A stretch of DNA of 64,000 nt, taken from NCBI GenBank assembly GCA_003255025.1, contig QANY01002362.1, forward strand, positions 1 through 64,000. Reading direction: 5' to 3'. The DNA is from Datisca glomerata (taxonomy: Eukaryota > Streptophyta > Magnoliopsida > Cucurbitales > Datiscaceae). The notes beneath the pieces were generated by a model. The model was not told where the DNA came from. It saw nothing but the letters and a program-made list of their open reading frames with translations, and ran no database searches. A program made the position numbers and the translations under genes. Positions 34,540 through 45,660 of this stretch are shown here, in pieces; the first letter of the stretch is position 1, and the number at the start of each line of letters is the position of its first letter.

Positions 34540-36059
34540 GATTCATTATCTTATGAAGAAGTAATGGATGATCCTAAAAATGAGAAATGGCAAGATGACA
34601 TGAACCAATAAATAAAATCTATGTATTCTAATTTCGTCTGAAAACTCATAGATCCACCTGAAGATGTCAAGCCCATTGGATGTAAATGAATCTTCAAGAA
34701 GAAAATAGGTGCAGATGAGAAAGTAGAGACTTTCAAGACATGGTTAGTAGCCAAGGGTACACAAAGGGGGGGAGAAAGTCGATTATGAAGAGACATTCCC
34801 ACCTATGGCCATGCTCAAATCCATCTGTATCCTTTTATCATAACAGCTAGTTTTGACTATGTGATATGGCAAATGGACGTCAAAATAACTTTTCTGAATG
34901 ACTTTCTGAAGAAAGAATCCATGTGATGCAACCAAGAGGGTTCGTATAAAATGGACAAGATCAGAAAGTATGCAAGTTTCTTAAATCCATTTATGGATTA
35001 AAGCAAGTCTCTAGATCTTAGAATCTTGCCTTTGATGAGATTATAAAGTCTTATGGCTTCAAGTAAAATGGTTATGAAGCCTTTGTTTATAATTACATCA
35101 AAGATAAGATAGTGGTTTTCTTAGTTCTTCATGGTAACGATACTTTACTCATTGGGAATGATGTAAAAACTTCGGCAAAGGTAAAGAAATGGTTAGCTGA
35201 GAAATTTTGTATGAAAGATTTAGGAGAGGCGAGCTATGTTCAAGGCATCCAAATCCTAAGGGATAGAAAGAACAAGCTCTTGGCACTTTCTCAGACATCT
35301 TATATTGATAAGGTGCAAGAGAGATTCTCTATGAAGAATTCTAACAAATGTCAACTACCGACCAGACATGAAATTTTCTTCTCTAAGGAACAATGTCCTA
35401 AGACACCTTAAGAGGAAGAGGATACGAGAAAGGTCCCTTATGCTTCAACAGTTGGAAGTCTCATGTATGTTATGTTATGTACGAGACCGGACATCTGTTA
35501 TGCAGTGAAAATTGTCAGTCGTTATCAATCGAATCTATGTTTAGAACATTGGATTGTAGTAAAGCACATTTTCAAGTATCTTAGGAAAACGAGAAACTTC
35601 ATGTTTGTTTATCCATGTGGAGACCTAAACCCCACTGGATATACTAATTTTGATTTTCAATCAGATAGAGATAGTCAAAAGTCGACGTCTGGTTCAGTAT
35701 TCACCCTAAGTGGAGGATAGATAGCGGCCCGTAAAGCTGCGAAAGAAACGGTATGGTTCAGAAAGCTCTATACTGGTCTGGAAGTAGTTCTAGATATGGA
35801 CAATACACTGATCATATAATGTGATAACAATGGGATGGTAGTGAACTCCAAGGAACTGAGGAGTCACAAGAGGGGCAAGCACGTATAGAGAAAATGCCTC
35901 ATTTGTAAGAGATATCGTGTATCGACGGGATATGACTATTATGAAGATATCGTCAAAATAGAACTTGGCTAATCCTTTTACAAAGACACTTCCAACGAAT
36001 TCATTTGAAGGTCACGTGTGTAACATGGGATAGAGAGAAATGCCTCATTTGTTTTAGGC
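34540..36059 (+). pseudogene. Copia A reverse transcriptase and RNase H, interrupted
   Basis: Junction segment PPEDVKPIGC then TFKTWLVAKGTQRGGE; RT motifs MDVKITFLND, YGLKQVSRS; the catalytic YVDD box at 35125 is degraded to LHGNDTLLIGND. Connection MKDLGEASYVQGIQILRDRK, KVQERFSMKNS, CPKTP. RNase H: YVMLCTRPDICYAVKIVSRY, HIFKYLRKTRNFM, GYTNFDFQSDRDSQKSTSGS. Stops are frequent. The enzyme pair would copy element RNA into DNA; here it cannot. Confidence 0.85.
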
Positions 36060-36070
36060 AAGTGGGAGAT
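36060..36070 (+). promoter_or_regulatory. Polypurine tract, copia A
   Basis: AAGTGGGAGAT immediately before TGTTGGGGATT of the 3' LTR; this is the standard plus-strand priming site of copia elements. Confidence 0.85.
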
Positions 36071-37349
36071 TGTTGGGGATTATACACTCAAAATATATGT
36101 ATTGACTTTTTTATATGAAATTTATTGAGTATTACATTTTTCTTATAATTGTTCTTTTTAATTATTGTTGAATAATTTATATAAATATCTGAAAATTTCA
36201 TAGTCATTAATGAGACTATAATCTTGTATTAGTACGAGATTATTATGATCATAAATAATGAATAAAATTGTCAGGAACATATTAAAATATGGAATCTTTA
36301 ATGAATGGTTACTAGTGTGGTTCACTAAGCATTATGAATACATTTGATCTAGCTCCAGATCATTGATGTGGATAGACATCTTAGTGAAAGTACTTTTTAT
36401 AATGAGATTATATATGACTGGACCGATGTGAATTAATAGCTTTATCAACGTGCCGTTTATCATAAATATTTAATTCACATCAATTATGTGATTATATGTA
36501 GATCCGCCTGATCTTGAGTAATCATGAACTTCTATACATGTCTAGTGGATCTTTTGATTCACTCATTAAGGTTTTTTTTGTAAAACTGGCTAGTAAATTT
36601 TGTTTTGGAGATTCAGTAATATGCATGGTTTTGGAACATGATCTTACAAGATTTAGAATCCAAGCTTTTCTAATGGATCGTATACGATTCTCTTAAGTGT
36701 TAATTCTGAAACTGAATGGTTATTTAGCTCAAATTTATAATAAGATTATAAATTTTTCATTCACTAGTGGATTAATGGTACTTAAGGATTAGATCATCAG
36801 TTGTTCAAACAGAAAATTGAGTTATGAACACAAATGTTTAAAGTGATTTTTCTTTACGATTAATAGTTAATCAAATCTCTAAAGAATAATCATCGTGTTC
36901 TTTTAAAGAATCGTCTCACAAAATTTCTTCTCAGTAAATCTCTAGATCTCATGTGTTGTGAATATCTAGAGACAGAAAAAATATATTGTAATATTCTACG
37001 TGCTCACACACATCCTAGTGCGTTGATGATTGATTTGAAAGATTTTGGTGTGGATCTCGGAGTCTACTGATCGTTGAAATTGTTTCATGGGACAGAGAAT
37101 CAATCAGTTTTACAAGGACGCTTGATATAGACTACCGGAGGTATATGATTCATAACCTTATATATTGTACATTTAATATATAAATATATAATAGATCCTG
37201 ACTGATTGAAAAGAGTTTTCAATAAAAAGTTTTCTTTTGTAATCGTGGTGTTGCGCAATTTATGTTTAATCATGATCTTTATTAAAAGTTTAATTTTTTA
37301 AATGGTCATGCGCCACACGCTTCCACCTCACACGCACCGACAACCAACA
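36071..37349 (+). repeat. 3' LTR of copia A, shared with downstream copy
   Basis: Begins TGTTGGGGATTATACACT and ends CAACCAACA. About 0.8 kb shorter than the 5' LTR owing to a deletion near 36800. It is followed at 37352 not by flanking DNA but by another primer-binding site and leader, so it also serves as the 5' LTR of a second tandem element. Confidence 0.85.
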
Positions 37350-39270
37350 AGTGGTATTAAAACGGTCTTTATATATTTATATGTTAAATGCTGTGTGAGT
37401 TTTCTTGCATTATTCATATAATATGAGATGTATATGAATGAATGAATGGTTATATTTTTTGAATATATAAAATAATGGATTGATAATTGTATCATGATTA
37501 CTGGCTTAGGATTTATTCTTTTAATTTTTTATTAGATCATGTGTAAGCCGTTTTAGGGCATAGGAATTTTTGTAATTACATTTTGAATATTTATTGTAAT
37601 TATTCTGATTGCGAGAAGAGGAAGAAGGCACGAGACAAATGATGGAGGGAAAAGAAAAGAAATAGTAGTTTTTTTAGAATTTTGGCGCCACGAGAAATTA
37701 GATTTCCAGCGCTGGCGCGCCGATTAATTATTATCGGCAATGTCACCGGAATTTAATGTTCTTGCGACGTCACCGGAAAGTCAACGTCGATGGCCGGTGG
37801 CGGTGGTCGGCGGCGGCTATGGCTGGCCGGCGGTGATAGGTGGCAGTAGGAGAGTCCTGTTGTTGGTGGCAACTGTTGTCACATTTAAGGAAATTTCACA
37901 GAAACTCTGATACCAACTAACCCTATCACTATAGAGTTTGATGATAACTCTATCGCTATCTATTATCCTTTTGAATTATGAAATTAATGTAATTTTAAAA
38001 TTAAATTTATTTAATTTTTAATTTTATGAAAATTAGAAATTAATATGTTGAATTGTTTTGACCCAAGATTGACCAAATCAAATAAAATATTTATTTGACT
38101 AAGTCAAAGTCAATTAAATGTAAAGGATATTTATAGAAACTAATTTTAATTAAGAAAAATAGTTTTTTTTAATTAAATATAATTTTTTTCAAAGCTTGAA
38201 GATTATGAAGATGGATATCAGGAGGAGAATGCAATATTTGAGAAATATGTATTCTGAAGTATGCCTTGTAATTTTATTAAAATTTTAATTTTTTAAATGG
38301 TTATACGCCACACGCTTCTACCTCGCACACGCCGACAACTAACAAGTGGTATCAGAGCGGTCTTTATATATTTATATGTTAAATGATGTGTGAGTTTTCT
38401 TGCATTATTCATATAATATGAGATATATATATATATATGAATGAATGGCTGGTTATATTTTTTGAATATATAAAAAATAATGGATCGCTAATTGTATCGT
38501 GATTATTGGGTTAGGACTTATTCTTTTAATTTTTTCTTAGATCATGTGTAAGCCGTTTTAGGGCATAGGAATTTTTGTAATTACATTTTGAATATTTATT
38601 GTAATTATTCCGATTGCGAGAAGATGAAGAACGCACGAGATAACGACGGAGGAAAAAGAAAAGAAATAGAAATTCTAGCGTCGGCACGGGAAATTAGATT
38701 TTCAGCGCTGGCGTTGCCGATTAATGATTATCGGCAATGTCACCAGAATTTAATGTTCTGGTGAGTTCACCGGAAAGTCGACGCCGACGGCCGGTGGCGG
38801 TGGTCAGCAGTGGCTATGACTGGCCGACGGTGATAGGTGGCAGTAGGAGAGTTCTATCGTTGGTGGCAACTATTGTCACATTTAGGAAAATTTCACAGAA
38901 ACTCTGATACCAACCAACTCTATCACTATAGAGTTCGATGATAACCTTATCTCCTATCTATTATCCTTTTGAATTATGAAATTAATGTAATTTTAAAATC
39001 AAATTTTTTAATTTTTAATTTTATGAAAATTAGAAATTAATATGTGAATTGGTTTGATACAAGTTTGATTAAATCAAATAAAATATTTATTTGACTAAAT
39101 CAAAATCAATTAATTTTAAAAGGATATATATAGAAATTAATTTTAATTAATAAAAATAGTTTTTCTTAATTAAATAGAGTTTTTTTTCAAAGCTTGAACA
39201 TTATGAAGATGGATATCAGGAGGAGAAGGCAATATTTGGGAAATATTTATTTTGAAGTCCGCTTTGTAAT
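37279..39270 (+). repeat. Tandem duplication of LTR end plus leader, 995-bp period
   Basis: Unit 1 is 37279-38273 and unit 2 is 38274-39270. Each starts TTATTAAAAxTTTAATTTTT, passes through LTR end, primer-binding site and GC-rich leader, and ends TTGTAATTTTATT. The junction has the short homology ATTTTATT, consistent with unequal or illegitimate recombination. Confidence 0.8.
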
Positions 39271-40063
39271 TTTATTTTTTTATTTCAAGGGTTGTTATTT
39301 AAAAATATCCAATAGTCACTTGATCCGTTATTATTTTATTTAATTATTAAATAATTATTGTAATTATTTTGTTTGATAACATGTTCATGCATTAGTCAAT
39401 CACATATCATACATGAAAATCTAACACAGTTTCATTTGATCATGCATCTCATCCATAGAAACATGATTTATTAGGATTGTCCTTATATGTTAAGTTTCAA
39501 TTAATAAGGATGAGAATGTCTCATAGACAGTTTGAGGTTAATCTGACTGACTCTAAGAAAGCACATTAATCATTAGGTTGTTTTGTCGTGATTAGTAGAT
39601 GTTAAATTTGTATGCTAATTATGTTGCATTCATGCATCACGTTTACTTTTCGAATTCTAGATATTTATCAATTATATTGAATCTTATATATTTTAAATTC
39701 CAATTATCATTATTATGTCTACCATGGACACCCTTGTTACTGCTTTACTCGCTCTTGAGAAATTGAATGGTGATAATTTTGTACGTTGGAAATCAAATAT
39801 GAACTGAATGTTGATTTGTGATAACCATAAGTTTGTTTTTACTGAGAAATGTCCTGAGAAACCTGCTGCTAATGTCCCTAAGAATGTTAGGGACAAATAT
39901 GATGCTTGGATCATATCAAACAACAAGGCAAAGTGTAACATGTTTGTGAGCATGACTGGTGTCTTGAGAACCAAGCATGAAAGTATGGAGACTGCCTATG
40001 AGATTATGGAAGTAGTATATCAAAGTCGTCATGAGGCCACTAAGAGATATTTGACAAAACCTT
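37350..40063 (+). mobile_element. Second head-to-tail copia A copy, truncated
   Basis: Primer-binding site (TGGTATTAAAAC, 37352), leader, then a 70-base LTR-end fragment (38274-38344), another primer-binding site (TGGTATCAGAGC, 38347), the leader again, and gag from 39715 (MSTMDTLVTALLALEKLNGD then NFVRWKSNMN-stop). Gag breaks at about 40063, where CACTA Transposase_24 sequence resumes. Protease, pol and the terminal LTR are missing. Confidence 0.85.
39715..40063 (+). pseudogene. Truncated gag of second copia A copy
   Basis: The frame reads well apart from one stop at Asn-Met-Asn: after it MLICDNHKFVFTEKCPEKPA, VRDKYDAWIISNNKAK and MEVVYQSRHEATKRYL. It is better preserved than the gag at 32568. 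The last shared bases with element A are near 40063. Confidence 0.8.
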
Positions 40064-40079
40064 GCAAACTGGTCTGTAG

Positions 40080-40377
40080 TACCTCTAATGACCTGACCAA
40101 GCTCATTGAAAGCCAATGGTATTTTATTATCACTTGATCTAGCCCAAATAGGCGACAATTTGTTCGTCCACGCATATGTCATTGAGATGGTCCTATTTGA
40201 CAAAACATTGAATAACTGAAAAACTACTTTATTATCTCAATTAACTTGAACAAGAGCAAACAAACCTTCTGTTTCCATGTCCATATCATGACGTGGATTT
40301 GATCCTCCAGATTTGGTAGGAGAGTCGATATCGAATTGAGTATCTAAATGTGATGATTGACGTCTTGACGATCTCAT
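40080..40377 (-). pseudogene. Transposase_24 N-terminal piece (CACTA)
   Basis: Minus-strand ATG at 40377: MRSSRRQSSHLDTQFDIDSP, a stop after FALVQVN, then WARSSDNKIPLAFNELGQVI and TTDQFARF. The xLPVAFNExGQPIG-type wording is characteristic of the upstream part of the plant Transposase_24 family. Roughly the middle of the protein is missing between here and the exon at 28404-28503, lost with the right end of the copia array. Confidence 0.75.
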
Positions 40378-40439
40378 GGTGTAATCCTAGACATGTTAAT
40401 CATTATTTCTATATCTTACTTAGAAATTATTTTAACCAT

Positions 40440-40960
40440 CTATGAACCAACGTAAAAGGGGGCGGCCAACTATGAACCAACGTAACTAAAGTCAAGAAAA
40501 ATTCAATCTTTCTCACCAATTCCAACCATTTTTCCTTCCCTTTCTCTCATTTCTCTCCTCTAAAACTTTGTTATGGCTCCCCACCCTCAATCCCATTCTC
40601 CAACCTCCATTCTCTCTCTTACCCACCAAATATAACACCCTAAATTTTAAAATATTGTACCCTTTGGAAAAAAAACCATGAACCATAGCAAACAAATCAG
40701 TTACTATTTCATCTTAGTATTTCTCTGCACATCTCTCATCACTCTAACCCTTGTCCTTCTCTTAATCTACAGAAGAAAAAAATCTCAATCAGAAGAACCA
40801 ATCCATTCAAAGTCCATTGCTCGATCATTTACAGTAACAGATATCGATTATGCAATAGATGGATTTAGCCCTCGTAGGGTAATCAGCCATGGGCACTTAG
40901 AGACTGTATATGTTGCTTCATTCATCTTCATTTATTTGACTATCAACAAACAATAATCTC
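40440..40960 (+). pseudogene. Receptor-like kinase first-exon fragment inside CACTA
   Basis: ATG at 40678 opens a frame with a single membrane segment (residues about 9-31), stop-transfer YRRKK, a juxtamembrane segment, then SFTVTDIDYAIDGFSPRR and the glycine-rich nucleotide loop remnant VISHGHLETVYVA (68-80). This FTxxxIxxATxGF...IGxGxLGTVY arrangement is the start of a plant receptor-like kinase domain; the invariant glycines are mutated (HGHLET). Coding similarity stops after VYVA, where an intron would begin. The preceding 230 bases look like a pyrimidine-rich plant leader. It is opposite in strand to the transposase gene and so looks captured. The parent gene is not identified. Confidence 0.65.
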
Positions 40961-41059
40961 AATTTTAACAATCTAATAACCAAATGCAATCTCACAAGAC
41001 ATAAAGTGATCATAAAAAATGGTTCAAAATAGAACAATTGCTCAAACTGCAAGAACAAT

Positions 41060-41208
41060 TAATGGAGAAGAAGAAGATATCGGGGAGGAGGATCAACATA
41101 ATGGGGCTGAGATGAAGGGATCTTATAATGGAGAGGAGAACCACTGTATCGGGATGAGCTACGGCGAGGAGGACCACCGTACCAAGGCTGAGATCGCATA
41201 TCGTCCAT
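41060..41208 (-). pseudogene. Proline-rich 5' exon of CACTA transposase gene
   Basis: Minus-strand ATG at 41208: MDDMRSQPWYGGPPRRSSSR, then YSGSPLHYKIPSSQPHYVDP and PPRY. Such Pro/Tyr/Arg-rich heads often precede Transposase_24 in plant CACTA elements. The link to the next exon is not clear because the receptor-kinase fragment lies between. Confidence 0.5.
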
Positions 41209-41469
41209 CGATCACCTATCAAAAATGTAGAAAAAGCGCTTCGTTAGCCTATAAAAAATATGAGTTGGGGAAGTGGGAAATGCGGGGTAGCTAAATTTAG
41301 GGTTAACGTTCCTGAAAATTTTAAAAATAGCAATAGAAAACTAAAAAACAACAAAAATGGCACCTTTTAAGTTTAAGAACCACAATATTAAAATGGAAAA
41401 AAGCACAAAATCCTACAGTTCTCCTAAATCGTCACCATATGGAAATAAGAAATGCAAAAAATCTCAGAT

Positions 41470-41652
41470 GATTTGCAAGAACCATCGCAATGTACTACAT
41501 GTCGCGATGTTTTTTTTAAACCTTCGGTAAAACACAAACAGTTGCAACGTTTATGTAAACCTTCACAATTTATTCCCCTTGTTTGGTAATTAGCGATGGT
41601 TGAGGCAACTGTCACCGATAAACCATATCAATTGATGGTCTTTCTTGTAGTG
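41470..41652. repeat. CACTA right subterminal repeats and terminus
   Basis: Words such as ACCATCGC, AGCGATGGTT, GTCGCGATG and ACCGATAAACC mirror the left subterminal array, ending in TTTCTTGTAGTG at 41641-41652, the inverted copy of the left terminus. Confidence 0.75.
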
Positions 41653-41820
41653 TATGATATCACATACACCTTAAATGTGTGCGAGGTATCTTAAATATGT
41701 AGTGATTGTATCTCAAATGTGTTGAATAGTGAGGTTTTTCATATGTGTCATTGGTACTTCAAATAGGTTATAAGTACCACAAATGTATTACATGTATCTT
41801 AAATATGTTTGTAGTACATG
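41653..41820. repeat. Degenerate TATCTYAAATRTGT repeat
   Basis: Between the CACTA end and the next copia LTR, near-copies of a 14-base word (TATCTTAAATATGT, TATCTCAAATGTGT, TACTTCAAATAGGT, TACCACAAATGTAT, TATCTTAAATATGT) recur about every 25-35 bases. Origin unknown. Confidence 0.6.
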
Positions 41821-41889
41821 AAAAAACTCTTGCTAATATATTGGATTGCTACTACAGAAACATGTAATACTTATGAAATTAGTCTAAAC

Positions 41890-42194
41890 TTATTAGGACC
41901 AACTACAACATGCCATCTACTGGTCATTCCAAGTCTTCATCACAGTCATTTATCAATAAAGGTATTATTGTACAAAATGACAAAAACAGTTCGAAAGTAA
42001 TATTCCATCTAACTATATATCTTTTACCTCATGCACTCCATGTTGATTAAATCATCTCCTCCATTGTGTCTATATCTTATATCATGTAAAAGTTGTACAT
42101 TTATCATCGAGTAATATACAGATAATAAAAGGCTGTTTTAAAACATTGCGTAGTGTTTATTAGCAACAATATGAAAGCTTTTTAAGCTTATATA
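41890..42194 (+). repeat. 5' LTR of copia D
   Basis: Matched block by block to 48149-48427; ends AGCTTTTTAAGCTTATATA before the primer-binding site. The exact start is uncertain because the terminal TG is mutated. Confidence 0.7.
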
Positions 42195-42206
42195 TGGTAT
42201 CAAAGC
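42195..42206 (+). promoter_or_regulatory. Primer-binding site, copia D
   Basis: TGGTATCAAAGC, one base from the copia initiator-tRNA-Met consensus and identical to that of copia B. Confidence 0.85.
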
Positions 42207-42220
42207 TAAGAGACTAAAGT

Positions 42221-42885
42221 CATGAGTGATTCAACAAACCTAAGTACAAATGAAGGTGCAACTAGCACTGGAAGTACCAAAGCAGTGAACCCCAACAAGA
42301 ACCCAACCCTAGTGACAACAACAAGCCTTGTTTCCTTCTAAATGCATATGTACAAGTTTCCTTTACGGTAAAATGTCAAAACTCCATTTCCCATTGTCTC
42401 AATCTACTTCTACTTCTTCTCTCCAACTCATACATAATGATGTTTGAGGTCCATCCCCTGTCACTTCTCCTAATGGTTACAGGTATTATGTTTCCTTTAT
42501 TGATGATTTAACTATGTATACTTGGATTTTCCCCATGGAAAACAAATCTGAAGTCTTATCTATATTCAAATTGTTTAAGTCCTTTATTGAAAGGCATGTC
42601 TCAAACTATTAAAAACTTCAAAACTAATAGGGGTGGCGAATATTCTAGTCTGCCTTTCAAATCATTTTTGCAATCTCAGGGCATTTCTCATCAAAATTCA
42701 TGCTTTTACACTCCTGAACATAATGACATTGCTGAAAGAAAAAGCAGGCACATTGTTGAAACTATGGCTCTTCTTCACACTGCTTCTCTTCCTCTTCAAT
42801 TCTAGTTTGAGGCCTTTTACACTGATATTTTTCTTATTAATAGAATGCCCTCTGTTACTCTCAATAATAAGTGTCTTGTAGAATG
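42221..42885 (+). pseudogene. Copia D gag start and integrase, interrupted
   Basis: MSDSTNLSTNEGATSTGSTK opens gag, which stops after 39 residues; sequence then jumps into integrase: LQLIHNDV-stop-GPSPVT, YYVSFIDDLTMYTWIFPMEN, FKTNRGGEYSSLPFKSFLQS, CFYTPEHNDIAERKSRHIVE, INRMPSVTLNNKCLVE. The D-D-E type motifs HNDV, FIDD and AERK can be seen. The reading continues as CYISCSVGYPLDFKG at 47417 on the far side of the insertion. Confidence 0.8.
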
Positions 42886-44574
42886 TTGATTAAAAGAGTT
42901 TTTGGACTCCTATTAAATGTATTCAATAGGTGTTTTTAATACTTGTAAATTAACATTCACGGGTATTTTCTATCCCATAAAGTGATATACTATAAGGTTC
43001 ATTGTTATAGTTAAGTATTCATATTAAACACTTTCGAAAGATAATTTTACGTAACATAAGGAACACTAATATAATAATTGACAACATTAACATTTAATCA
43101 TTTCAACAAAGTTTTTCAGTATTCATTTGATCAACTTACAAATAAATCTAACTTGAAAACTAACTAACTTATCCTTAAAGTATACAAGCAAACTTGTTCC
43201 AATAAATGAAAAATATAAAAAATGAAATTTTGAGTCTTAAAATGAAAAATGAAGAACCTAAGTTGAATGGTAGTGTTTCACAATAGGGTATGTAGTGCCT
43301 TCAGACCTTCTCAATACCGAAGAAAAACACCATGAACAGTTGTTAGTTGGTGAGTAAAGGAAACAAACAGATCTCCAAGCCCACTACTCTCTTCGGTTCC
43401 CTATAGAATAAGTATAAAGACTTTAAGCCAACATAAAAAAAACAATTATTACAACGAATCTAATTTTTACATGTGTTTGATCTGACTGGAGATAATATAG
43501 CAGACCTAAACCAATATGCTTCTCGTACCTAGCACAGATAACAAATGCATATAGAAGAAATCATTCACCAAAGTTTGCATAATAGAATTATATAACATAA
43601 TAATAATAATTTGAAAGAGATGGTATTTGTTTTAGAGTATTCAACAAATTTGAGAAAACGCCAGATACTTGTTAAACTCTTTCATCAAACAACCATTAAA
43701 AATTAGTAGAAATGCCAAAAAATGAATTTTATTATATACCTCCAAGACAAGGAAACCAAAATTCAAAGATGGTAATTGTTTTAATTTGTTTTTGTTACTC
43801 TGTTTTCTACGGGATCAACTTTCACCCTCCTCTTATTGTTATCTTTATCTCTAAATTTGGATGAATAAAAAAAAGAGTTAGCAAATCCTAAACTAGAGAG
43901 TTTGAAAATAACAAATAAAATACCACTCTAGTGATGCACTAAATCAAGTAACTGCAACCAGAAGGGTTAATGTCCTAACAGAAAATGAACACCGAAGAAA
44001 GAAGAAAACTCCATATAAGAATTTACCTTGTCATCCTATGGTTTTCCATTAATATTAAAGTATGCCGAATTCATCTCTGCAGAAAAGCAGTGATGGGTGT
44101 CCAAATGGACAGATAAGCTTCCAAGCCTTGTTTACACTGTAAACCATGCAGGAATACTTACCTAGATAGGAAATAATATCAAGGGAAATCTGTCACAGTT
44201 GTGAATAACAGTAAAACGTGACTGATGTTAATTAAATTCTCACCATCTCAAATAGTTTTTCCTTTTTCTCCTCAAAAGATACCTATAAAAAGGTTGAAGA
44301 AAATTTCCCAAATTAGTCACTAACAAAAGTATGTATTAACCCCCCCCCCTTCCCTAATATCAGAATGTTAATGACAAACAAATTTATCATTCTTCCTATA
44401 CATCAATACAGATAATGACAATGACAATGGAACCTTTCCATAATCCTCAATTACAACGCCTCTCGTAATCTCCTACAATTTCACTTAGCCAGAAGTATCC
44501 TATGAAAAAAAGTCAGATCAGTGAACAAAAACTATTGAAAAAAGAAACAATTAAAATTCAGAATCAGACTTACT

Positions 44575-44735
44575 GATTGACGTTACCAAAAATGGTGTTA
44601 TCAGTATCATAAAAATCCATTAACCCGTCATGATTAGCTTAGTCAAAACATGCATTCTATTTTTTAAAATCTCATGTGGTACAAGTCCAGAAGTTCCAGG
44701 AATAGTAAAGGTTGGTTCTTTATATGTAGGAACCT
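44575..44735 (-). pseudogene. Unidentified exon fragment in insertion
   Basis: Minus strand: VPTYKEPTFTIPGTSGLVPH, EILKNRMHVLTKL, then after a frameshift GLMDFYDTDNTIFGNVNQ ending at a GTAAG donor near 44575. Family unknown. Confidence 0.4.
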
Positions 44736-45189
44736 ACATAACATCAGAAGAAATTATAGCATGTGAATGCATATAAACGAGAGAACACAACAAACACCAA
44801 AAACTTTCAATATACCAATGCCAATAAGTATCCAATCCCACCAATGAATGGCTAAAAACATGGGGATAGTTGAAGGACTAGATAGGATGGCAATATTTGC
44901 AATTGGACTGGGTTATAAAGTGAACCAAAAATTTCTTTATAGAAAACGGGACTGAAAAGGAAACACATAAAGAATGCAGGTTGAAAGCAATCCGACTGAA
45001 GCAAAAGCAAAACCAGGAAAAATAATAGAAAAGATAAAGTGTATAAAAGGCTCTAAAGCTAACCAAACAAAGTAACAATAGTAAATAAGATACAACACCA
45101 TGATGATTCCATTATATTAAAACAAAGTGACTAATAAGAGAATTACTCACAAGTGAAGATCCTTCTAATGAAACCTTTGCCCTAAAAAA

Positions 45190-45385
45190 TGATAAATTCC
45201 CGCCTCAAAGTGAACCGCCTCTTTGGAAAACCTTCTGAGGGTTATGCCCCTCAGCAGGCCATTTATTAGTTGATGAATCTATAGTCGTAACCCATATGTT
45301 ATCATCATGTAAAGCCAATTTCTTAATGAGATACTCGCATGCGCTGAGTAATAGACTCTCTCTTGTTGCCAAGTCTGTCAAGTAT
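45190..45385 (-). pseudogene. Unidentified exon fragment in insertion
   Basis: Minus strand: TDLATRESLLLSACEYLIKK, LALHDDNIWVTTIDSSTNKW, PAEGHNPQKVFQRGGSL, a stop, GGNLSFFRAKVSLEGSSL, then a GTGAGT donor. It is probably from the same source gene as the 45500-45660 piece. Family unknown. Confidence 0.4.
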
Positions 45386-45499
45386 AACTAAAGGTATAAA
45401 AAAGACATCATCATCAAGGCATGTGCATGAAAGCTGAAAAGAACTGAAAATTATAGTAAAATGTCTCCATTAGGTAGGTTTCTGTAAATCAACACTTAC

Positions 45500-45660
45500 A
45501 GAAAGGTCCCTTCCACCACTATAAACATGACCAAAAGTTAGAGTGCTAGCTTGCAGTATGCTCTTTTATTTCAGAGTCAGTAAGAGTTCATCATCCTCAT
45601 CCAGCTTCCTTTGTTCATAATTAACAAGCCGCTTAACAAAGTACAAATTCATATCAGACA
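45500..45660 (-). pseudogene. Unidentified exon fragment in insertion
   Basis: Minus strand: SDMNLYFVKRLVNYEQRKLD, EDDELLLTLK, a stop, then KSILQASTLTFGHVYSGGRD and LS before a possible donor (CTGTAAGTG). The composition is that of a normal cytosolic protein exon. I do not recognise the gene. Confidence 0.4.

Larger units (their letters stand above)
28505..37349 (+). mobile_element. Ty1/copia element A, long LTRs
   Basis: 5' LTR 28505-30543, primer-binding site 30546, leader, gag, pol, polypurine tract 36060-36070, and 3' LTR 36071-37349. It lies on the + strand within an exon of the CACTA Transposase_24 gene. gag starts at 32568 and pol ends near 36060. Coding is heavily interrupted by stops. 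The 3' LTR is shared with a second, truncated element head-to-tail to its right. The leader between PBS and gag is about 2 kb and contains GC-rich islands (GGTGGCGGTGG-type words) in otherwise AT-rich DNA. Confidence 0.9.
27229..41652 (-). mobile_element. CACTA (En/Spm) transposon, 14.4 kb, nested
   Basis: The left terminus CACTATAAGAAAA (27229) and right terminus TTTCTTGTAGTG (ending 41652) form a CACTA terminal inverted repeat with one mismatch in 12. Flanking triplets AAT (27226-27228) and TAT (41653-41655) could be a mutated 3-bp target duplication. Both ends have dense subterminal motifs of the ACCGTC/GACGGT type (27290-27720; 41470-41630). The minus-strand gene inside matches the Transposase_24 (Ptta/En/Spm) family in three separated pieces; no TNP2-type catalytic transposase was seen, so the element is non-autonomous. 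It has been inflated by a copia array (28505 to about 40063) and contains a receptor-kinase gene fragment (40440-40960). Confidence 0.85.
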
